Shown here: positions 31,874 to 41,709 of the stretch, in pieces
Position numbering within the stretch: position 1 is the stretch's first letter
How the letters are laid out: every line of letters starts with the position of its first letter
Source: Lachnospiraceae bacterium V9D3004
Lineage (GTDB): Bacteria > Bacillota > Clostridia > Lachnospirales > Lachnospiraceae
Reading direction: 5' to 3'
DNA: 53,470 nucleotides
NCBI GenBank assembly: GCA_000621985.1
Contig: JHWW01000018.1
Location: forward strand, 1-53,470
Position numbers and translations under genes: made by a program
The notes under the pieces: generated by a model
Database searches by the model: none
Told to the model about the DNA's origin: nothing
Seen by the model: the letters and a program-made list of their open reading frames with translations, nothing else

Positions 31874-33418
31874 ATGTCAAAGAAACCAACCGTATTAATG
31901 ATTCTTGATGGTTACGGTCTTAATGAGAAGACCGAAGGAAATGCAGTAGCAATGGCTAAGACCCCTGTAATGGATAAACTTATGAAGGAATATCCTTTCG
32001 TACATGGAAATGCCAGCGGACTTGCAGTAGGACTTCCGGACGGTCAGATGGGTAACTCCGAAGTCGGACATATCAATATGGGTGCCGGCAGAATAGTATA
32101 TCAGGAGCTTACAAGAATTACTAAGGAGATTGAGGACGGATCATTCTTTACAAATGAAGGTCTTATGTCAGCTATCAATAATTGTAAGAAGAATAATTCC
32201 GCTCTTCATATGTACGGACTGTTATCTGATGGCGGAGTGCACAGTCATAATACACATTTATATGCACTGCTTGAGCTTGCAAAAAAGGAAGGTCTGGACA
32301 AAGTGTACGTTCATTGCTTCCTTGACGGAAGAGACACACCGCCTGCTTCCGGAAAAGATTACGTACAGGCACTTGCCGATAAGATGAAAGAGATCGGCGT
32401 AGGTGAGATAGCAACAGTTATGGGACGTTTCTATGCAATGGACAGAGATAACCGTTGGGAGCGTGTTGAGAAAGCATGGAACGCAATGGTTAAGGGCGAA
32501 GGTGTTGAAGCTTCGGATGCTGTGGAAGGCGTTGCCGCATCTTATGCCGAAGATGTGACTGACGAATTCGTTGTGCCGATCGTTGTTAAAAAAGACGGCA
32601 AACCGACAGCAACAATAAGCAATAATGATTCGATCATATTTTTCAACTTCAGACCTGACCGCGCAAGAGAGATCACAAGAGCTTTCTGTGCCGATGATTT
32701 TGATGGATTCGACCGCGGTGCCAGAATGAATCTTACATATATATGCTTTGCCGAATATGATGTTACGATCCCGAACAAAGAGATCGCGTTCAAGAAAGTT
32801 GAGATCAACAATACATTCGGACAGCTTCTTGCATCAAAGGGAATGAAACAGGTAAGAATCGCTGAAACCGAGAAATATGCTCATGTAACATTCTTCTTCA
32901 ACGCAGGCGTTGAGGAGCCTAATGAAGGCGAAGACAGGATACTCGTTCCTTCACCAAAGGAAGTTGCAACATATGACCTCAAGCCTGAGATGAGTGCGTA
33001 CGGTGTATGTGAGAAGCTTGTGGAAGCAATAGAGTCAGAGAAATATGATGTGATAATAATCAACTTCGCTAATCCTGATATGGTAGGTCATACCGGTGTG
33101 CTTGATGCTGCAGTCAAAGCTATCGAAGCTGTTGACGAATGTGTGGGAAAAGCATATGAAGCACTTATAAAAGTAGACGGACAGATGTTCATCTGCGCAG
33201 ACCATGGTAATGCAGAGATGCTTATAGATTATGAGACCGGCGAACCGTTCACAGCTCATACGATCAATCCGGTACCGTTTATTCTTGTTAATTATGATGA
33301 GAATTACAAGCTTGATGAAGGTGGATGTCTTGCAGATATCGTACCTACAATGCTTGAAATGATGGGACTTGAACAGCCTGCGGACATGACGGGAAGATCA
33401 CTTCTTATTAAGAAATAA
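31874..33418 (+). CDS. gpmI: 2,3-bisphosphoglycerate-independent phosphoglycerate mutase
   Basis: The 514-residue protein interconverts 3- and 2-phosphoglycerate in glycolysis. The alkaline-phosphatase-like metal site is complete: Asp12 in LDGYGLN, the catalytic Ser62 in QMGNSEVGH, NFANPDMVGHTG and CADHGNAEMM-type ADHGNAEM. Its length is normal for the family. It uses two manganese ions and no cofactor. It starts 34 bases after the rubrerythrin gene. Confidence 0.97.
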   Translation: MSKKPTVLMILDGYGLNEKTEGNAVAMAKTPVMDKLMKEYPFVHGNASGLAVGLPDGQMGNSEVGHINMGAGRIVYQELTRITKEIEDGSFFTNEGLMSAINNCKKNNSALHMYGLLSDGGVHSHNTHLYALLELAKKEGLDKVYVHCFLDGRDTPPASGKDYVQALADKMKEIGVGEIATVMGRFYAMDRDNRWERVEKAWNAMVKGEGVEASDAVEGVAASYAEDVTDEFVVPIVVKKDGKPTATISNNDSIIFFNFRPDRAREITRAFCADDFDGFDRGARMNLTYICFAEYDVTIPNKEIAFKKVEINNTFGQLLASKGMKQVRIAETEKYAHVTFFFNAGVEEPNEGEDRILVPSPKEVATYDLKPEMSAYGVCEKLVEAIESEKYDVIIINFANPDMVGHTGVLDAAVKAIEAVDECVGKAYEALIKVDGQMFICADHGNAEMLIDYETGEPFTAHTINPVPFILVNYDENYKLDEGGCLADIVPTMLEMMGLEQPADMTGRSLLIKK

Positions 33419-33448
33419 ATTGCGATACATTTCTTATAAAAAAAGTAG

Positions 33449-33477
33449 TTGAAATCCGTAAATTGTTATGCTATAAT
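33449..33477 (+). promoter_or_regulatory. Promoter of secG (and likely rnr-smpB)
   Basis: TTGAAA at 33449-33454 and TATAAT at 33472-33477 with a 17-base spacer, 48 bases before the start codon. Confidence 0.7.
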
Positions 33478-33525
33478 GTTCTTCGTGTCATAATTAATTA
33501 GTCGGTAATATCAGGAGGAATAGTA

Positions 33526-33765
33526 ATGTTAGCAGTAGTTAGAACAATATTGACAGTAGTATATATACTGATATGCGTTATTCTTGTAATTGTAATTCTT
33601 CTTCAGGAAGGTAAGTCGGCAGGACTCGGTGCAATAAGCGGAGCTGCTGAGACATACTGGGGTAAGAATAAGGGAAGGTCTATGGAAGGCGGACTGCTTC
33701 GAGGAACACAGGTACTTGCTGTATTATTTTTCGTATTGTCACTTGTGCTCAACCTGAAGTGGTAA
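33526..33765 (+). CDS. secG: Preprotein translocase subunit SecG
   Basis: The 79-residue protein has two membrane helices (about 3-24 and 57-76) with the SecG loop between them (LLQEGKSAGLGAISGAAETYW). It supports SecYE in protein export. AGGAGGAA precedes the ATG. The order secG-rnr-smpB-ssrA is a common arrangement in Firmicutes. Confidence 0.96.
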   Translation: MLAVVRTILTVVYILICVILVIVILLQEGKSAGLGAISGAAETYWGKNKGRSMEGGLLRGTQVLAVLFFVLSLVLNLKW

Positions 33766-33788
33766 GTAATTGATCAAGCTAATGAATC

Positions 33789-33822
33789 GGGATCCCTTGC
33801 AAGAACATAGGGGTCCCTTTTT
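33789..33822 (+). terminator. Intrinsic terminator or attenuator between secG and rnr
   Basis: GGGATCCC and GGGGTCCC pair with one G-T wobble and are followed by TTTTT. It stands 24 bases after secG and 20 bases before rnr. Since no new promoter is seen between it and rnr, it may let only part of the transcripts continue. Confidence 0.75.
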
Positions 33823-33841
33823 AATTCATAGGGGGGATAGC

Positions 33842-36019
33842 ATGAACTCATTGTACGAAGACAGAAAAAAAAGAATAAATGAATATATCCAGTCGAATGA
33901 ATATCATCCGGTCAAGATAAAGCAGCTTGCTGCCATGATAGGGGTTCCGGCTGAAGATAAGAGCGAATTTCGTCAGATAATCAGAGAACTTGAGGAAGAG
34001 AATAAGATATTCATTGACGGTCATGGCAAGATAAAAACGGCTGAAGATGTGTATGTAACGGGAAGATTCTCTCAGACTCAGAGAGGATTTGGATTTGTTA
34101 TGCCCGAAGATGGCGGCGAAGATGTATTCATCAAAGAATCCGATGTCGGAAGCGCCATGCATGACGATATTGTTGTTGCAAAACTGAATAAAGGAAGAAG
34201 AAGCGGCAGGAACAGGGAAGGTGTTATTGTTCAGATTCAGGAAAGAGCTGTTCAGACTATTGTAGGAACGCTTGATATGTACAAGAATTATGCATTTGTG
34301 GTGCCGGATTCAACCAGACAGATACGTGATCTGTTCATACCGGGAGAGAAGCTTGGAAGCGCCGAACATGGTGATAAAGTCGTGGTTCTTATTACGGATT
34401 ATGGTGACGGTCACACAAAGAATCCCTCGGGAGAAGTTATAGAGGTTCTCGGACGTCCCGATGATCCGGGCGTTGATATATTGTCAATTGCGAAGTCCTT
34501 TGGAATACCGGAAGAATTCCCTGATAATGTGATCAAAGCGGCCAAGCGCGTATCACAGAAAGTCAAGGAAGAAGACTGCGTGGGAAGAAAAGATATCCGT
34601 GATTGGCTTACGATCACTATAGACGGTGAAGATGCAAAGGATCTTGACGATGCTGTAACGCTCACGTACGAAAATGGTGAATATACACTGGGTGTGCACA
34701 TAGCGGATGTTACCAATTATGTTAAGGAGGGAAAGCTCCTTGACAAAGAGGCTCTTCTTAGGGGAACGAGCGTCTATCTGGTTGACAGGGTTATTCCCAT
34801 GCTTCCGAAAGAATTGTCGAATGGGATATGTTCTCTCAATGAAGGTGTAGACAGGCTTGCATTAAGCTGTATAATAAAACTTGATGACAATGGAGTTGTT
34901 ACCGGACATGAGATAGCAGAGACACTGATCAGGGTTGATCACAGGATGTCATATACTTCCGTGAACAAAATTATATCAGTAAATGATCCTGATAATATCA
35001 CGGAACTGACTTATGCCGATAAAGTGGATTATGAAGCAGAGAGGGAAAAGTACAGTGATATCGCGCCGATGCTCGATCTTATGTTAAGATTATCAAGACT
35101 CAGAATTGATATAAGAAAAAAACGCGGTGCCATAGATTTTGATTTTCCCGAGAGCAAGATCATACTTGATGAAAAAGGTCATCCGACGGAGATCAAGCCT
35201 TATGACCGTAATGCTGCCACAAGGATAATCGAAGAATTCATGCTCCTTGCAAATGAAACGATAGCCGAAGATTATTACTGGCAGGAACAGCCGTTTATAT
35301 ATCGTTCGCATGATTATCCGGATGCGGAGAAGCTTCAGGAATTGTCGCTTCTTGTAAGCAATTATGATATTCATATGAAGAAGATCAAGGAAAAAGTTCA
35401 TCCGAAAGAGATCCAGAAATTACTTGACGATATTAAAGGGCTTCCTGTTGAGAATTTCATAAGCAGGATCACGTTAAGATCGATGAAGCGGGCATGTTAC
35501 ACATCTACGGCTGACGGACACTACGGACTTGCAACAAAATATTACTGTCATTTTACATCGCCTATACGAAGATATCCTGATCTGCAGATACACAGGATCA
35601 TCAAGGAGAATCTTAACGGAAAACTTACAGAGAAAAGAAAAGAGCATTACCACTCTATCATGGATTCGGTGGCTGCTTCATCAAGCCGTCTTGAAAGGCG
35701 CGCCGAAGAAGCCGAGAGAGAAGTGCATAAGCTTAAAAAAGTTCAATATATGAGTGACAAGATCGGGGAAAGCTTCGAAGGAATCATATCGGGAGTTACC
35801 GAATGGGGAATATATGTTGAACTTGAGAATACGGTTGAAGGAATGATAAGACTTGAAGATATTCAAGGAGATGATTATTATTATGATGAAGGCCGTTACA
35901 AGGTCGTTGGCAAGCGTTTTGGCAGGGAATATATGTTAGGACAGCCTGTCCGTGTAAAAGTACTTCGAACCGATATTGTATCGCGTACAATTGATTTTGA
36001 GATGAATGAGGAAGAATAA
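33842..36019 (+). CDS. rnr: Ribonuclease R
   Basis: This 725-residue protein has an N-terminal helical/winged part (about 1-75), cold-shock domains ([21 protein letters not shown] begins at about 80), the RNB catalytic domain (about 255-590) with the Asp cluster in [11 protein letters not shown], and a C-terminal S1 domain ([20 protein letters not shown]). It degrades structured RNA from the 3' end. With SmpB and tmRNA it takes part in clearing stalled messages, and here it is directly coupled to smpB. The start is ATG 33842 because GGGGGGATA lies just upstream; a TTG-started extension to 33770 would cross the terminator. Confidence 0.97.
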   Translation: MNSLYEDRKKRINEYIQSNEYHPVKIKQLAAMIGVPAEDKSEFRQIIRELEEENKIFIDGHGKIKTAEDVYVTGRFSQTQRGFGFVMPEDGGEDVFIKESDVGSAMHDDIVVAKLNKGRRSGRNREGVIVQIQERAVQTIVGTLDMYKNYAFVVPDSTRQIRDLFIPGEKLGSAEHGDKVVVLITDYGDGHTKNPSGEVIEVLGRPDDPGVDILSIAKSFGIPEEFPDNVIKAAKRVSQKVKEEDCVGRKDIRDWLTITIDGEDAKDLDDAVTLTYENGEYTLGVHIADVTNYVKEGKLLDKEALLRGTSVYLVDRVIPMLPKELSNGICSLNEGVDRLALSCIIKLDDNGVVTGHEIAETLIRVDHRMSYTSVNKIISVNDPDNITELTYADKVDYEAEREKYSDIAPMLDLMLRLSRLRIDIRKKRGAIDFDFPESKIILDEKGHPTEIKPYDRNAATRIIEEFMLLANETIAEDYYWQEQPFIYRSHDYPDAEKLQELSLLVSNYDIHMKKIKEKVHPKEIQKLLDDIKGLPVENFISRITLRSMKRACYTSTADGHYGLATKYYCHFTSPIRRYPDLQIHRIIKENLNGKLTEKRKEHYHSIMDSVAASSSRLERRAEEAEREVHKLKKVQYMSDKIGESFEGIISGVTEWGIYVELENTVEGMIRLEDIQGDDYYYDEGRYKVVGKRFGREYMLGQPVRVKVLRTDIVSRTIDFEMNEEE

Positions 36020-36489
36020 TGGGCAATGAATCATTTAAGCTGATCGCCAACAATAAGAAGGCATATCACGATTATTTCATAGAAGAAAAATATGAAGCGG
36101 GTATCGCGCTGCACGGAACCGAAGTGAAGTCACTCAGGATGGGCAAGTGCAGTATTAAAGAGGCATTCATACGCATTGATAACGGAGAGGTATATGTGTA
36201 CGGAATGCACATAAGTCCCTATGAAAAGGGCAACATATTCAATAAGGATCCGCTTCGCATAAGAAAGCTCTTGCTCCATAAGAGCGAGATCCGTAAGATT
36301 GCGGGAAGCATAACGCAGAAAGGTTACACTCTTGTGCCTTTGCAGGTTTATCTTAAGGGAAGTCTTGTCAAAGTGGAGATAGGTCTTGCCAAAGGTAAGA
36401 AATTATACGATAAGAGAGAAGACATTGCGAAGAAGGATCAGAGACGCGAAGCTGAGCGCAATTACAAATTAGCGGGAAAAATGTATTAA
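36019..36489 (+). CDS. smpB: SsrA-binding protein SmpB
   Basis: The 156-residue protein has the SmpB core: [44 protein letters not shown], and the basic tail with [18 protein letters not shown] that enters the ribosomal A site. It binds tmRNA and starts trans-translation. Its ATG overlaps the rnr stop codon by one base (TAATG), so translation is coupled. The tmRNA gene follows 55 bases later. Confidence 0.97.
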   Translation: MGNESFKLIANNKKAYHDYFIEEKYEAGIALHGTEVKSLRMGKCSIKEAFIRIDNGEVYVYGMHISPYEKGNIFNKDPLRIRKLLLHKSEIRKIAGSITQKGYTLVPLQVYLKGSLVKVEIGLAKGKKLYDKREDIAKKDQRREAERNYKLAGKMY

Positions 36490-36497
36490 TGATCTTA

Positions 36498-36526
36498 TTG
36501 ACATTTCCGATAATTAATTATATCAT
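36498..36526 (+). promoter_or_regulatory. Promoter of ssrA
   Basis: TTGACA at 36498-36503 and TATCAT at 36521-36526 with a 17-base spacer, just before the tmRNA gene, so tmRNA can be made apart from smpB. Confidence 0.6.
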
Positions 36527-36544
36527 ACTGATACAAATATATAA

Positions 36545-36881
36545 GGGGTAGTAAAGGTTTCGACAGGGTACTTGAAGTCGGAGAAGCAAGCCGCAGGAGA
36601 TGCGTCAAATCTCACAATTAAAATTAAACGCTGACGAAAATTACGCGTTAGCTGCCTAAGCGCAGCAGTCCGACCCGTTGCACCTGCACTTCGGGAGCCG
36701 GGCTTCATCCATGCAGGAAACGACATATGCAAAGCTTTGCGTATATGGGCGTATCATGAAGCTACTGAAACTGTAACCGTGCAATTCCGGGTACGGCAGA
36801 GGGAATGTCAAAAGGATTGCTAAGCTTGTAGAAGGACGAGGGACGGTATTTTGGACGCGGGTTCGATTCCCGCCTATTCCA
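36545..36881 (+). ncRNA. ssrA: Transfer-messenger RNA (tmRNA)
   Basis: The 5' end GGGGTAG pairs with CTATTCC at the 3' end (36874-36880), followed by discriminator A. The T arm GCGGGTTCGATTCCCGC and the conserved AAAGGTTTCGACAGGG near the 5' end are present. The tag frame reads GCT-GAC-GAA-AAT-TAC-GCG-TTA-GCT-GCC-TAA at 36630-36659, that is ADENYALAA, nine residues long, as in some other clostridia. The resume codon is inferred from tag length and the ALAA end; a longer in-frame reading upstream exists. CCA is not encoded. Confidence 0.96.
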
Positions 36882-36885
36882 TGGA

Positions 36886-36921
36886 CAAGAACCGGGCTGT
36901 TAAGGCAGTCCGGTTCTTTGT
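36886..36921 (+). terminator. Terminator of ssrA
   Basis: AAGAACCGGGCTG and CAGTCCGGTTCTT pair with one G-T wobble, followed by a short T-rich stretch. Confidence 0.75.
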
Positions 36922-36924
36922 ATT

Positions 36925-37227
36925 GTGAAAATCTCAAAATACTTAAACAGAAAACCTCAAATTACTCAAGTTGATGTTGCAAAAGATATGTACAAGCAAA
37001 CATATTCAACAGATATTTCGAATATTGATAATGTAAAACGTAACCCACAGATAACAATGGATATTCTGAAATCTTACAGTAGGAATATATGTACTTTTGC
37101 AACTACAAAAACAATACTGTCGGATGTTAAAGCAAATAATAATGTTTCAGATACTACATTGTACGATTATATAAATTCACTTACCGAATTGTACATTATA
37201 GACGATATAGATGCATGGTGTATATAA
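36925..37227 (+). pseudogene. N-terminal half of a DUF4143-type ATPase domain (remnant)
   Basis: An open frame of about 100 codons begins with GTG directly behind the tmRNA terminator. It reads like the start of the DUF4143 region of AAA family ATP-binding proteins: SNIDNVKRNPQITMDILKSY, then NICTFATTKTILSDVKAN and DYINSLTELYIIDDIDAWC. The ATPase core that should precede it is missing, and the frame stops straight after DIDAWC where intact members continue. No ribosome binding site is seen. It is most likely a fragment. A C-terminal fragment of the same family lies at about 41882, same strand. Confidence 0.72.
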
Positions 37228-37367
37228 CAGGCTTTTTTATTGCCAGAATGACATTATTTGTCATCCTGCCGGAATATGATGAGACTATATGAAAAACTAA
37301 ATTGTCGCCTGCCATGCGACCACAACCTCCGGATAAGCATATATAATGACCTCATAAAAATAAAATT

Positions 37368-37403
37368 GCTTCACGAGATAAAAAAATACTGATCTCATGA
37401 AGC
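37368..37403. other. Hairpin upstream of the VWA gene
   Basis: GCTTCACGAGAT and ATCTCATGAAGC pair over 11 of 12 positions with an 11-base A-rich loop. It stands 40-75 bases before the VWA start codon and is not followed by a T run, so it may be a regulatory site or the terminator of the remnant upstream. Confidence 0.4.
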
Positions 37404-37442
37404 CGTATACAGCCGGTGAACGGCGGAAAGTGAGGGGTTATT

Positions 37443-38120
37443 ATGAAAAAAGGTTTAACAGAGGTTGTATTCATTCTTGATCGCAGCGGTTCAATGTCAG
37501 GGCTTGAGAAAGATACCATCGGAGGGTATAATTCGATGCTTAAAAAGCAGTTGAAGGAAAATGAGAACGGTGATGTAATTATATCAACGATATTGTTCGA
37601 TGATCGGATTGAAGTGCTTCATGACAGGAAGAATATCAAAGAGGTAGAGAATATTACGGAAAATGAGTACTATGTAAGAGGCTGCACGGCTCTCCTTGAC
37701 GCTGTAGGAAGTGCAATTCATCACATAGGACGCATGCATAAGGAGGCGTCGCCGGACGAAGTTCCGGAGAAGACATTGTTCATAATCACAACGGACGGAC
37801 TTGAGAATTCCAGTCGCGAATATACTTACGCAAAAGTTAAAAAGATGGTAGAAAAAAAGAAGAAAAAGCGTAACTGGGAATTCATTTTCCTTGGAGCTAA
37901 TATAGACGCGGCAAAAGAGGCAGGTAAATTCGGAGTTGCTCCCGATCGTGCAGTTCGTTATATGAGTGATGAATCCGGCACATCTGTCTGCTGGAACGCA
38001 ATGTCCAATATCGTAAGTTGCGCAAGAAAGGCTTCTTCATCAAAGTGTATGAGCGAGGTGTTCGATACAGAATCGCCGCTTGAACCAGTTATGATGGATT
38101 ATGAAACAAGAGGTAAGTAA
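37443..38120 (+). CDS. Von Willebrand factor A (VWA) domain protein
   Basis: The 225-residue protein is a single VWA domain. The metal-ion-dependent adhesion site is visible: DRSGSMSG at residues 13-20, a conserved Thr in RGCTALLDAVG, and TTDGLENSS. No signal peptide or membrane helix is present, so it should work in the cytoplasm. Similar short VWA proteins (TerY-like) act in protein-binding or stress systems. The MIDAS is complete, so metal-dependent ligand binding is expected. The partner is unknown; the next gene encodes an HD-domain protein. A GTGAGGGG site precedes the ATG. Confidence 0.88.
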   Translation: MKKGLTEVVFILDRSGSMSGLEKDTIGGYNSMLKKQLKENENGDVIISTILFDDRIEVLHDRKNIKEVENITENEYYVRGCTALLDAVGSAIHHIGRMHKEASPDEVPEKTLFIITTDGLENSSREYTYAKVKKMVEKKKKKRNWEFIFLGANIDAAKEAGKFGVAPDRAVRYMSDESGTSVCWNAMSNIVSCARKASSSKCMSEVFDTESPLEPVMMDYETRGK

Positions 38121-38182
38121 AAAAACTTTTTTTATTTGCAAAAATATATTATGATATAGAAAAAAAAGGATGGTATAGAACA

Positions 38183-38779
38183 ATGATAACAAGAGATGAT
38201 GCTTTTTCGCTTCTGAAAAAATACAACAAGGATCCATTTCATATCCAGCATTCACTGACCGTGGAGGCTGTTATGAAATGGTATGCAAAAGAACTCGGAT
38301 ATGCAGATGAGGCAGAGTACTGGGGAATAGTGGGTCTGCTTCACGATATCGACTTTGAACTGTATCCGGAAGAACACTGTCTGAAGGCACCTGAACTTCT
38401 GAAAGAAGGTGGGGTGAGTGATGATATCATTCATTCAGTATGTTCTCATGGATATGGAATTACTGTCGGCTGTGGTGTAACTATCGATGTGGAGCCGGTT
38501 CACGAGATGGAGAAGGTTCTCTTCGCGGCGGATGAGCTTACGGGACTAATATGGGCAGCTGCGCTCATGAGACCGTCTAAGAGCACTACCGATATGGAGC
38601 TTAAGTCTCTTAAAAAGAAGTACAAGAGTAAAGGTTTTGCTGCCGGATGCTCCAGAGAAGTGATAGAGCGCGGAGCGAATCAACTTGGTTGGGAACTGAA
38701 CAAGCTCCTTGAGATGACACTTCAGGCTATGGCTGCAAGCGAGGATACAATTAAAGCTGAGATGGAGGCAGAACAGTAA
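38183..38779 (+). CDS. HD domain protein (putative metal-dependent phosphohydrolase)
   Basis: The 198-residue protein carries HIQHSLTVEAVMKWYAKELG and GLLHDIDFELYPEEH, which give the H...HD pattern of the HD superfamily, then CSHGYG. It is a short cytoplasmic protein of the hydrolase type found in many Clostridia, distinct from the HD-GYP proteins elsewhere in this window. Its substrate is not known; nucleotides are typical for the superfamily. It starts 62 bases after the VWA gene, behind an A-rich spacer with AAAAAGGA. Confidence 0.88.
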   Translation: MITRDDAFSLLKKYNKDPFHIQHSLTVEAVMKWYAKELGYADEAEYWGIVGLLHDIDFELYPEEHCLKAPELLKEGGVSDDIIHSVCSHGYGITVGCGVTIDVEPVHEMEKVLFAADELTGLIWAAALMRPSKSTTDMELKSLKKKYKSKGFAAGCSREVIERGANQLGWELNKLLEMTLQAMAASEDTIKAEMEAEQ

Positions 38780-38890
38780 GAATAGGTTTTGCAAGGTGTT
38801 CACCATAAGAAATCGAGGAAAAGCCTTATAATCCCCAAAATGTATAATTGATTCAGTGAAGGCTATAAGCACATTATTGTTAATGGAGGT

Positions 38891-39370
38891 ATGTTTTTAT
38901 GATAGGCCGGAAAGAAGAATATTAAGATAATAAGAGAGTTATCTAAAAGACAATATGGAAGAACAAGAACTGAGCTGATCGACAGCGGTAATGCGGATGG
39001 CAAGACACTTACAAGATGTCTTGAGGATTTGGAACAATGCGGATTTATAAGGAAATATAATAATTATTCCTCAAAAAAAAATGGAGCTTATTATCAATTG
39101 ATCGATCCAATGTGTTTATTCTACCTGACATTTGTTGATACGGGTAAAATAGGTTCGTGGATAGATTATATTAATACGCCTGCTTATTATAGCTGGTGTG
39201 GATTGGCTTTTGAGAAAGTATGTCTGTTACACATCAAGCAGATAAAGCAAAAACTTGGTATCTCAGGTGTGTCAAGCAATGAGCTTGCATGGATGAGTAA
39301 AAAAACAATCCCGCAAGCTCAGATAGATTTGCTTATAGACAGAAAAGATGAATATCTTTTTCCGGGTTAG
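38891..39370 (+). pseudogene. Remnant of a COG1672-type ATPase with internal deletion
   Basis: Right behind GGAGGT an ATG at 38899 gives MIGRKEEY and a stop, which looks like the usual start of archaeal-type (COG1672/DUF234) ATPases. In the next frame, from 38918, comes NIKIIRELSKRQYGRTRTEL, then CLEDLEQCGFIRKYNNYSSK, YYQLIDPMCLFYLTFVD and QIDLLIDRKDEY, which is the C-terminal half of the same family. The ATPase core with Walker A and B has been lost by deletion and the two ends were joined out of frame. The longest open stretch is 39029-39370. No functional product is expected. Confidence 0.75.
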
Positions 39371-39424
39371 TTGATAATGGGTACAAAAAATGTGTGGTTA
39401 GTGAATTAACATGTGATGATCTGT

Positions 39425-41122
39425 TTACCTGATACCCAGATCTACGCATATCTGTTTGTAATCACGATCGCCCATGCCGATCTCAAGGTACATATCCTTT
39501 ACAAAATCTTCATCAACGATATATGAAAAATGATAAGTTACTTCTTTGCCGGGCATTAGATCATTTTTTCCGACTTCTTTAATGCCAAAGCTTTTGCCTC
39601 CGGATGTTTCCTTGAAATAACATGCGTGGTGATCCATGAAGATCCCTTCTACCGAAGACGGACGATTATAATTTTCAGTGTATTCTTCAGTATGATCAAC
39701 ATATTCACCATTAATAATTTCAAAGAAATGTGCGTATGGCACTTCAAAAGGATCATAATCGGATTCATGCTCTTTGTAGTGTGAATCCGGTGTTACTTTC
39801 ATGGTAATATTAACGGATTTTAAGTTTATTTTTTCAGTCTTGCCGACATAGCGGGAAGGAGAATTAATGCCGTCACCGGTATTGATACTTTCACGTTCAT
39901 AGGATATCAGGCTTCCATCAGGGTTCCAGGTAACATATTCATATACAAATGGGTTGGCAGGTTTTCTTGTGCCGTCTTCATAATATTGTCCCGGATCAGT
40001 GATGATGTTACATCTTTCATCCTTTTTTGTTAATCCCGGCATCAGCGATGTTACCGATACATCAGTTATCTGATAGGTAATGCCTTTATAGTTTATTTTT
40101 TCATTGGTATCATGCATGATCAGCTCAGGATCATAGTCATCTGTTATGATGTTTGCTTTGATTTTTTCTCGGCCTTTGTCGGTAAGATAATAATCAGCCA
40201 GACACATGTATCTGCTTGAGTTATCATGATCGCCTTCATGAACATTTATTTTTTTTGCAAGCTTTATTATGTCATCATGCGTGAGCCCGCCCATTGCTCT
40301 CAGATTGATGATATAACCGTATTCGTCGTAGAACATATAGAGATCGTTCTTAAAATCAGTGGTCTCTTTATCTTCGTATCTTGTTCCTGCAACACAGTTA
40401 TCCTCACATAAGAATGCTTTATGATCATTGATAGTCAGTTCTTTTGTGGAATATTTGTCGTACAGTCTGATGGGATTGTCATTTACATCAACATATATTA
40501 TCGTGATCATGAAGTCTTTGCCGGCTTCAAAACCGTTTTTATGCTCGTAATAATATTCGCCATCACTTCCTTCATCAAGAAACTGATAGCTGGTATCTAT
40601 AATGTTACCGTTATCGTCGAGGTCATAACTGCTGATCTTTTTCCATTCATCAGTATCGGTTGTGGAATAATCTTTTCCAAAGTCAGTAGTCACCTTGATG
40701 TATTTTGAAGGTGTGGAGTAGGTGTTGTCTTCAATATGTTCAATGACATTATGGTGTGGACTGTCTGAGGCGATTTCAGGGTTTTCCTTGTCTTTGGTTA
40801 CACCTGGTTGTGTTGCGTTATCGTCTGTCATATCGGATGTATCCGAAGACGCAGTTTGTCTGTCAGTCTGTTCCGTGATTATTTCTGCCGCATGCTTGTC
40901 GGTTTTGATCGTTACGCTGTAATATTCCATAATCTTTCCGGCAGCATATGTACCGGCAGGAAATAACAGAGCAAATGCCATGCAGGCAGCAACGGCTGTT
41001 TTCCAAGTGTGCAGGTTTTTCTTATTAGAAGAATCTGACTTCAATATCTCATCGCATATTCTGTCTTTTGCCTCGTCAGACATTTTTATTTTCTTATATG
41101 AATCTTTTATATTATGGTTCAT
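39425..41122 (-). CDS. Membrane protein paired with an ECF sigma factor (DUF4179-like anti-sigma)
   Basis: The protein has 565 residues: a short cytoplasmic N-terminus (KMSDEAKDRICDEILKSD, about 12-30), one membrane helix (about 45-65), a Thr/Ser/Asp-rich spacer (about 80-130) and a large extracellular region rich in beta structure (about 135-565). The layout and its place after an ECF sigma gene fit the DUF4179-type anti-sigma or sensor proteins of Firmicutes. No zinc anti-sigma motif is seen. The start is the ATG at 41122 with AGGAGGT upstream; an extension to 41167 would overlap the end of the sigma gene. The family name is a judgement from layout. Confidence 0.75.
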   Translation of the reverse strand: MNHNIKDSYKKIKMSDEAKDRICDEILKSDSSNKKNLHTWKTAVAACMAFALLFPAGTYAAGKIMEYYSVTIKTDKHAAEIITEQTDRQTASSDTSDMTDDNATQPGVTKDKENPEIASDSPHHNVIEHIEDNTYSTPSKYIKVTTDFGKDYSTTDTDEWKKISSYDLDDNGNIIDTSYQFLDEGSDGEYYYEHKNGFEAGKDFMITIIYVDVNDNPIRLYDKYSTKELTINDHKAFLCEDNCVAGTRYEDKETTDFKNDLYMFYDEYGYIINLRAMGGLTHDDIIKLAKKINVHEGDHDNSSRYMCLADYYLTDKGREKIKANIITDDYDPELIMHDTNEKINYKGITYQITDVSVTSLMPGLTKKDERCNIITDPGQYYEDGTRKPANPFVYEYVTWNPDGSLISYERESINTGDGINSPSRYVGKTEKINLKSVNITMKVTPDSHYKEHESDYDPFEVPYAHFFEIINGEYVDHTEEYTENYNRPSSVEGIFMDHHACYFKETSGGKSFGIKEVGKNDLMPGKEVTYHFSYIVDEDFVKDMYLEIGMGDRDYKQICVDLGIR

Positions 41123-41160
41123 GTCGTACCTCCTGATTATAAAAAATAAGTGTATTGCGT

Positions 41161-41709
41161 TCAGCAATTATCCAGTTCATTTTTCAAGAGCTTTCTTGCC
41201 TTCTGAAGATAAGAACGAACAGTCGGTGCCGGTTTGCCAAGAAGCTTTGCGATCTCGTTCGTATCATAGCCTTCGTAATAATACAGGAACACAGCAGTCT
41301 TGTATTTTTCGGGAAGTTTCATAACAAGCTCCATCATTTCATCAGGTTCAGAGTTGTATGTACAGGCATTTACAAAATATCCCTCAAGATCTTTGCGTTT
41401 TCTCCACCAGTGCTTTAACAGGTTCTTGCAGTGGTTGGAAGCTGTTACTATAAGCCAGGCTTTGATATGTTTTTCATTATCGAATTCTTTGTCTGAAGTA
41501 TAGTATTTCATGAAGGTTTCCTGCGTAACATCTTCGGCGTCGGATTCATTTTTCATAAATGAATAGCACAGCCTGTATATATCATCAGCATATTCGTAAT
41601 ATATTCTTGTGAACGTTTCTTCTTTTGATATACAGTAAGAAAGCTCCGCGGAGCTGTTATTGTCTTTGACATATGCTATATTCATGTTGATTCTACCGGT
41701 ATAATTCAA
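41161..41709 (-). CDS. ECF-type RNA polymerase sigma factor with TTG start
   Basis: The 182-residue protein has sigma region 2 (DDIYRLCYSFMKNESDAEDV, then TQETFMKYY) and region 4 (LPEKYKTAVFLYYYEGYDTN, then EIAKLLGKPAPTVRSYLQKA). It stands 38 bases before the DUF4179-like membrane protein on the same strand. A strong GGAGGTG lies 8 bases before a TTG at 41709, while the first ATG (41685) is 32 bases from it, so TTG is the likely start codon. That may keep expression low. It is the second ECF pair in this window. Confidence 0.9.
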   Translation of the reverse strand: MNYTGRINMNIAYVKDNNSSAELSYCISKEETFTRIYYEYADDIYRLCYSFMKNESDAEDVTQETFMKYYTSDKEFDNEKHIKAWLIVTASNHCKNLLKHWWRKRKDLEGYFVNACTYNSEPDEMMELVMKLPEKYKTAVFLYYYEGYDTNEIAKLLGKPAPTVRSYLQKARKLLKNELDNC

